Of a DNA stretch of 64,000 nt, positions 63,812-64,000 are shown piece after piece. The notes below the pieces were generated by a model that had not been told where the DNA came from, ran no database searches, and was given only the letters and a program-made list of their open reading frames with translations. Within the stretch, counting starts at the first letter, position 1; the number at the start of each line of letters is the position of its first letter. A program made the position numbers and the translations under genes. Source of the DNA: Bordetella flabilis (lineage in GTDB: Bacteria > Pseudomonadota > Gammaproteobacteria > Burkholderiales > Burkholderiaceae_B); contig NZ_CP016172.1 in assembly GCF_001676725.1 (NCBI RefSeq), forward strand, positions 5,208,001 through 5,272,000, given 5' to 3'.

Positions 63812-64000
63812 ACCATAGCGAATCCGAATTTCCCATGATGCGCGTGGATCTCAAGGTCAACGGCACGGCTACCTCCGTTGAAGTCGAGCCTTGCGAAATG
63901 TTGATCGACGTGCTGCGCGATCGGCTGCAGCTCAAGGGCACCAAGCGTTCCTGCGACGTGCAGGTCTGCGGCGCCTGCACGGTGCTGGTGGACGGCAATC
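63808..64000 (+). CDS. hydroxylase 2Fe-2S (small) subunit, partial
   Basis: The first 64 codons only; the gene leaves the right edge. The plant-type ferredoxin loop is visible as SCDVQVCGACTVLVDG, with Gly replaced by Gln in the usual C-x-x-G-x-C pattern, and MRVDLKVNGTA near the start. It should carry two 2Fe-2S clusters that pass electrons from the molybdenum site to FAD. Confidence 0.88.
   Translation, partial: MNHSESEFPMMRVDLKVNGTATSVEVEPCEMLIDVLRDRLQLKGTKRSCDVQVCGACTVLVDGN

Noticed and set aside
59774..64000. Aerobic carbon monoxide dehydrogenase (coxLGMS)
   Set aside because: Gene order and a CoxG homologue suggest it, but the large subunit lacks the AYXCSFR active-site loop and has the xanthine-dehydrogenase type AFRSIGGPQ.

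Overview
The window looks like chromosome from a high-GC member of the Burkholderiales, most likely family Alcaligenaceae and Bordetella-like. This is inferred from the gene content: two Bug-type (tripartite tricarboxylate) receptors, a metX-metW pair, the mreBCD-mrdAB block beside gatCAB, and strong G/C preference at third codon positions. No tRNA, rRNA or CRISPR array was seen.

Left part (1-5403): the end of a general L-amino-acid ABC transporter operon (aapJ and the first codons of aapQ), the cell-division pair ftsEX, a solitary cheD, and a secreted histidine phosphatase with an unusual C-terminal domain. Accessory block (about 5440-13550): an IS3-family remnant, a complete IS1182-type element, and a two-gene unit on the minus strand. 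That unit encodes a nitrilase-fold hydrolase (E-K-C triad present) and a 1205-residue zinc-hook SMC/Rad50-like ATPase with overlapping reading frames. Base composition is visibly less GC-rich here. This is the best candidate for an undescribed (probably anti-phage) system. It ends at a strong hairpin beside a fused indolepyruvate:ferredoxin oxidoreductase.

Housekeeping core (13615-38384): indolepyruvate oxidoreductase, mutY, the elongasome genes mrdB-mrdA-mreD-mreC-mreB, the divergent gatCAB amidotransferase, pyrE, xth, two tandem universal stress proteins, an AmpG-like permease that appears to start at AUU, metW-metX under a SAM-II riboswitch, an orphan LuxR-type HTH, a lipoprotein, gshA and a lipocalin.

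Metabolic right half (38643-64000): a TRAP transporter (dctP-Q-M, the large permease carrying a repeat-rich insert) followed by DUF6152 and DUF6644 genes; a Bug receptor with leuC-leuD-leuB and a divergent LysR gene; a second LysR gene converging on a six-gene operon (RraA-like pyruvate aldolase, aminotransferase, and a four-gene glutamate-type ABC importer); and an N-heterocycle catabolic region. The last has nicD-like and nicX-like genes for the lower pathway of nicotinate/picolinate breakdown, an IclR regulator, another Bug receptor, and a three-subunit xanthine-dehydrogenase-type hydroxylase with a CoxG-like protein. A palindromic motif shared by the two promoter regions flanking this cluster suggests one IclR regulon. 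The window cuts the last gene, the 2Fe-2S subunit.
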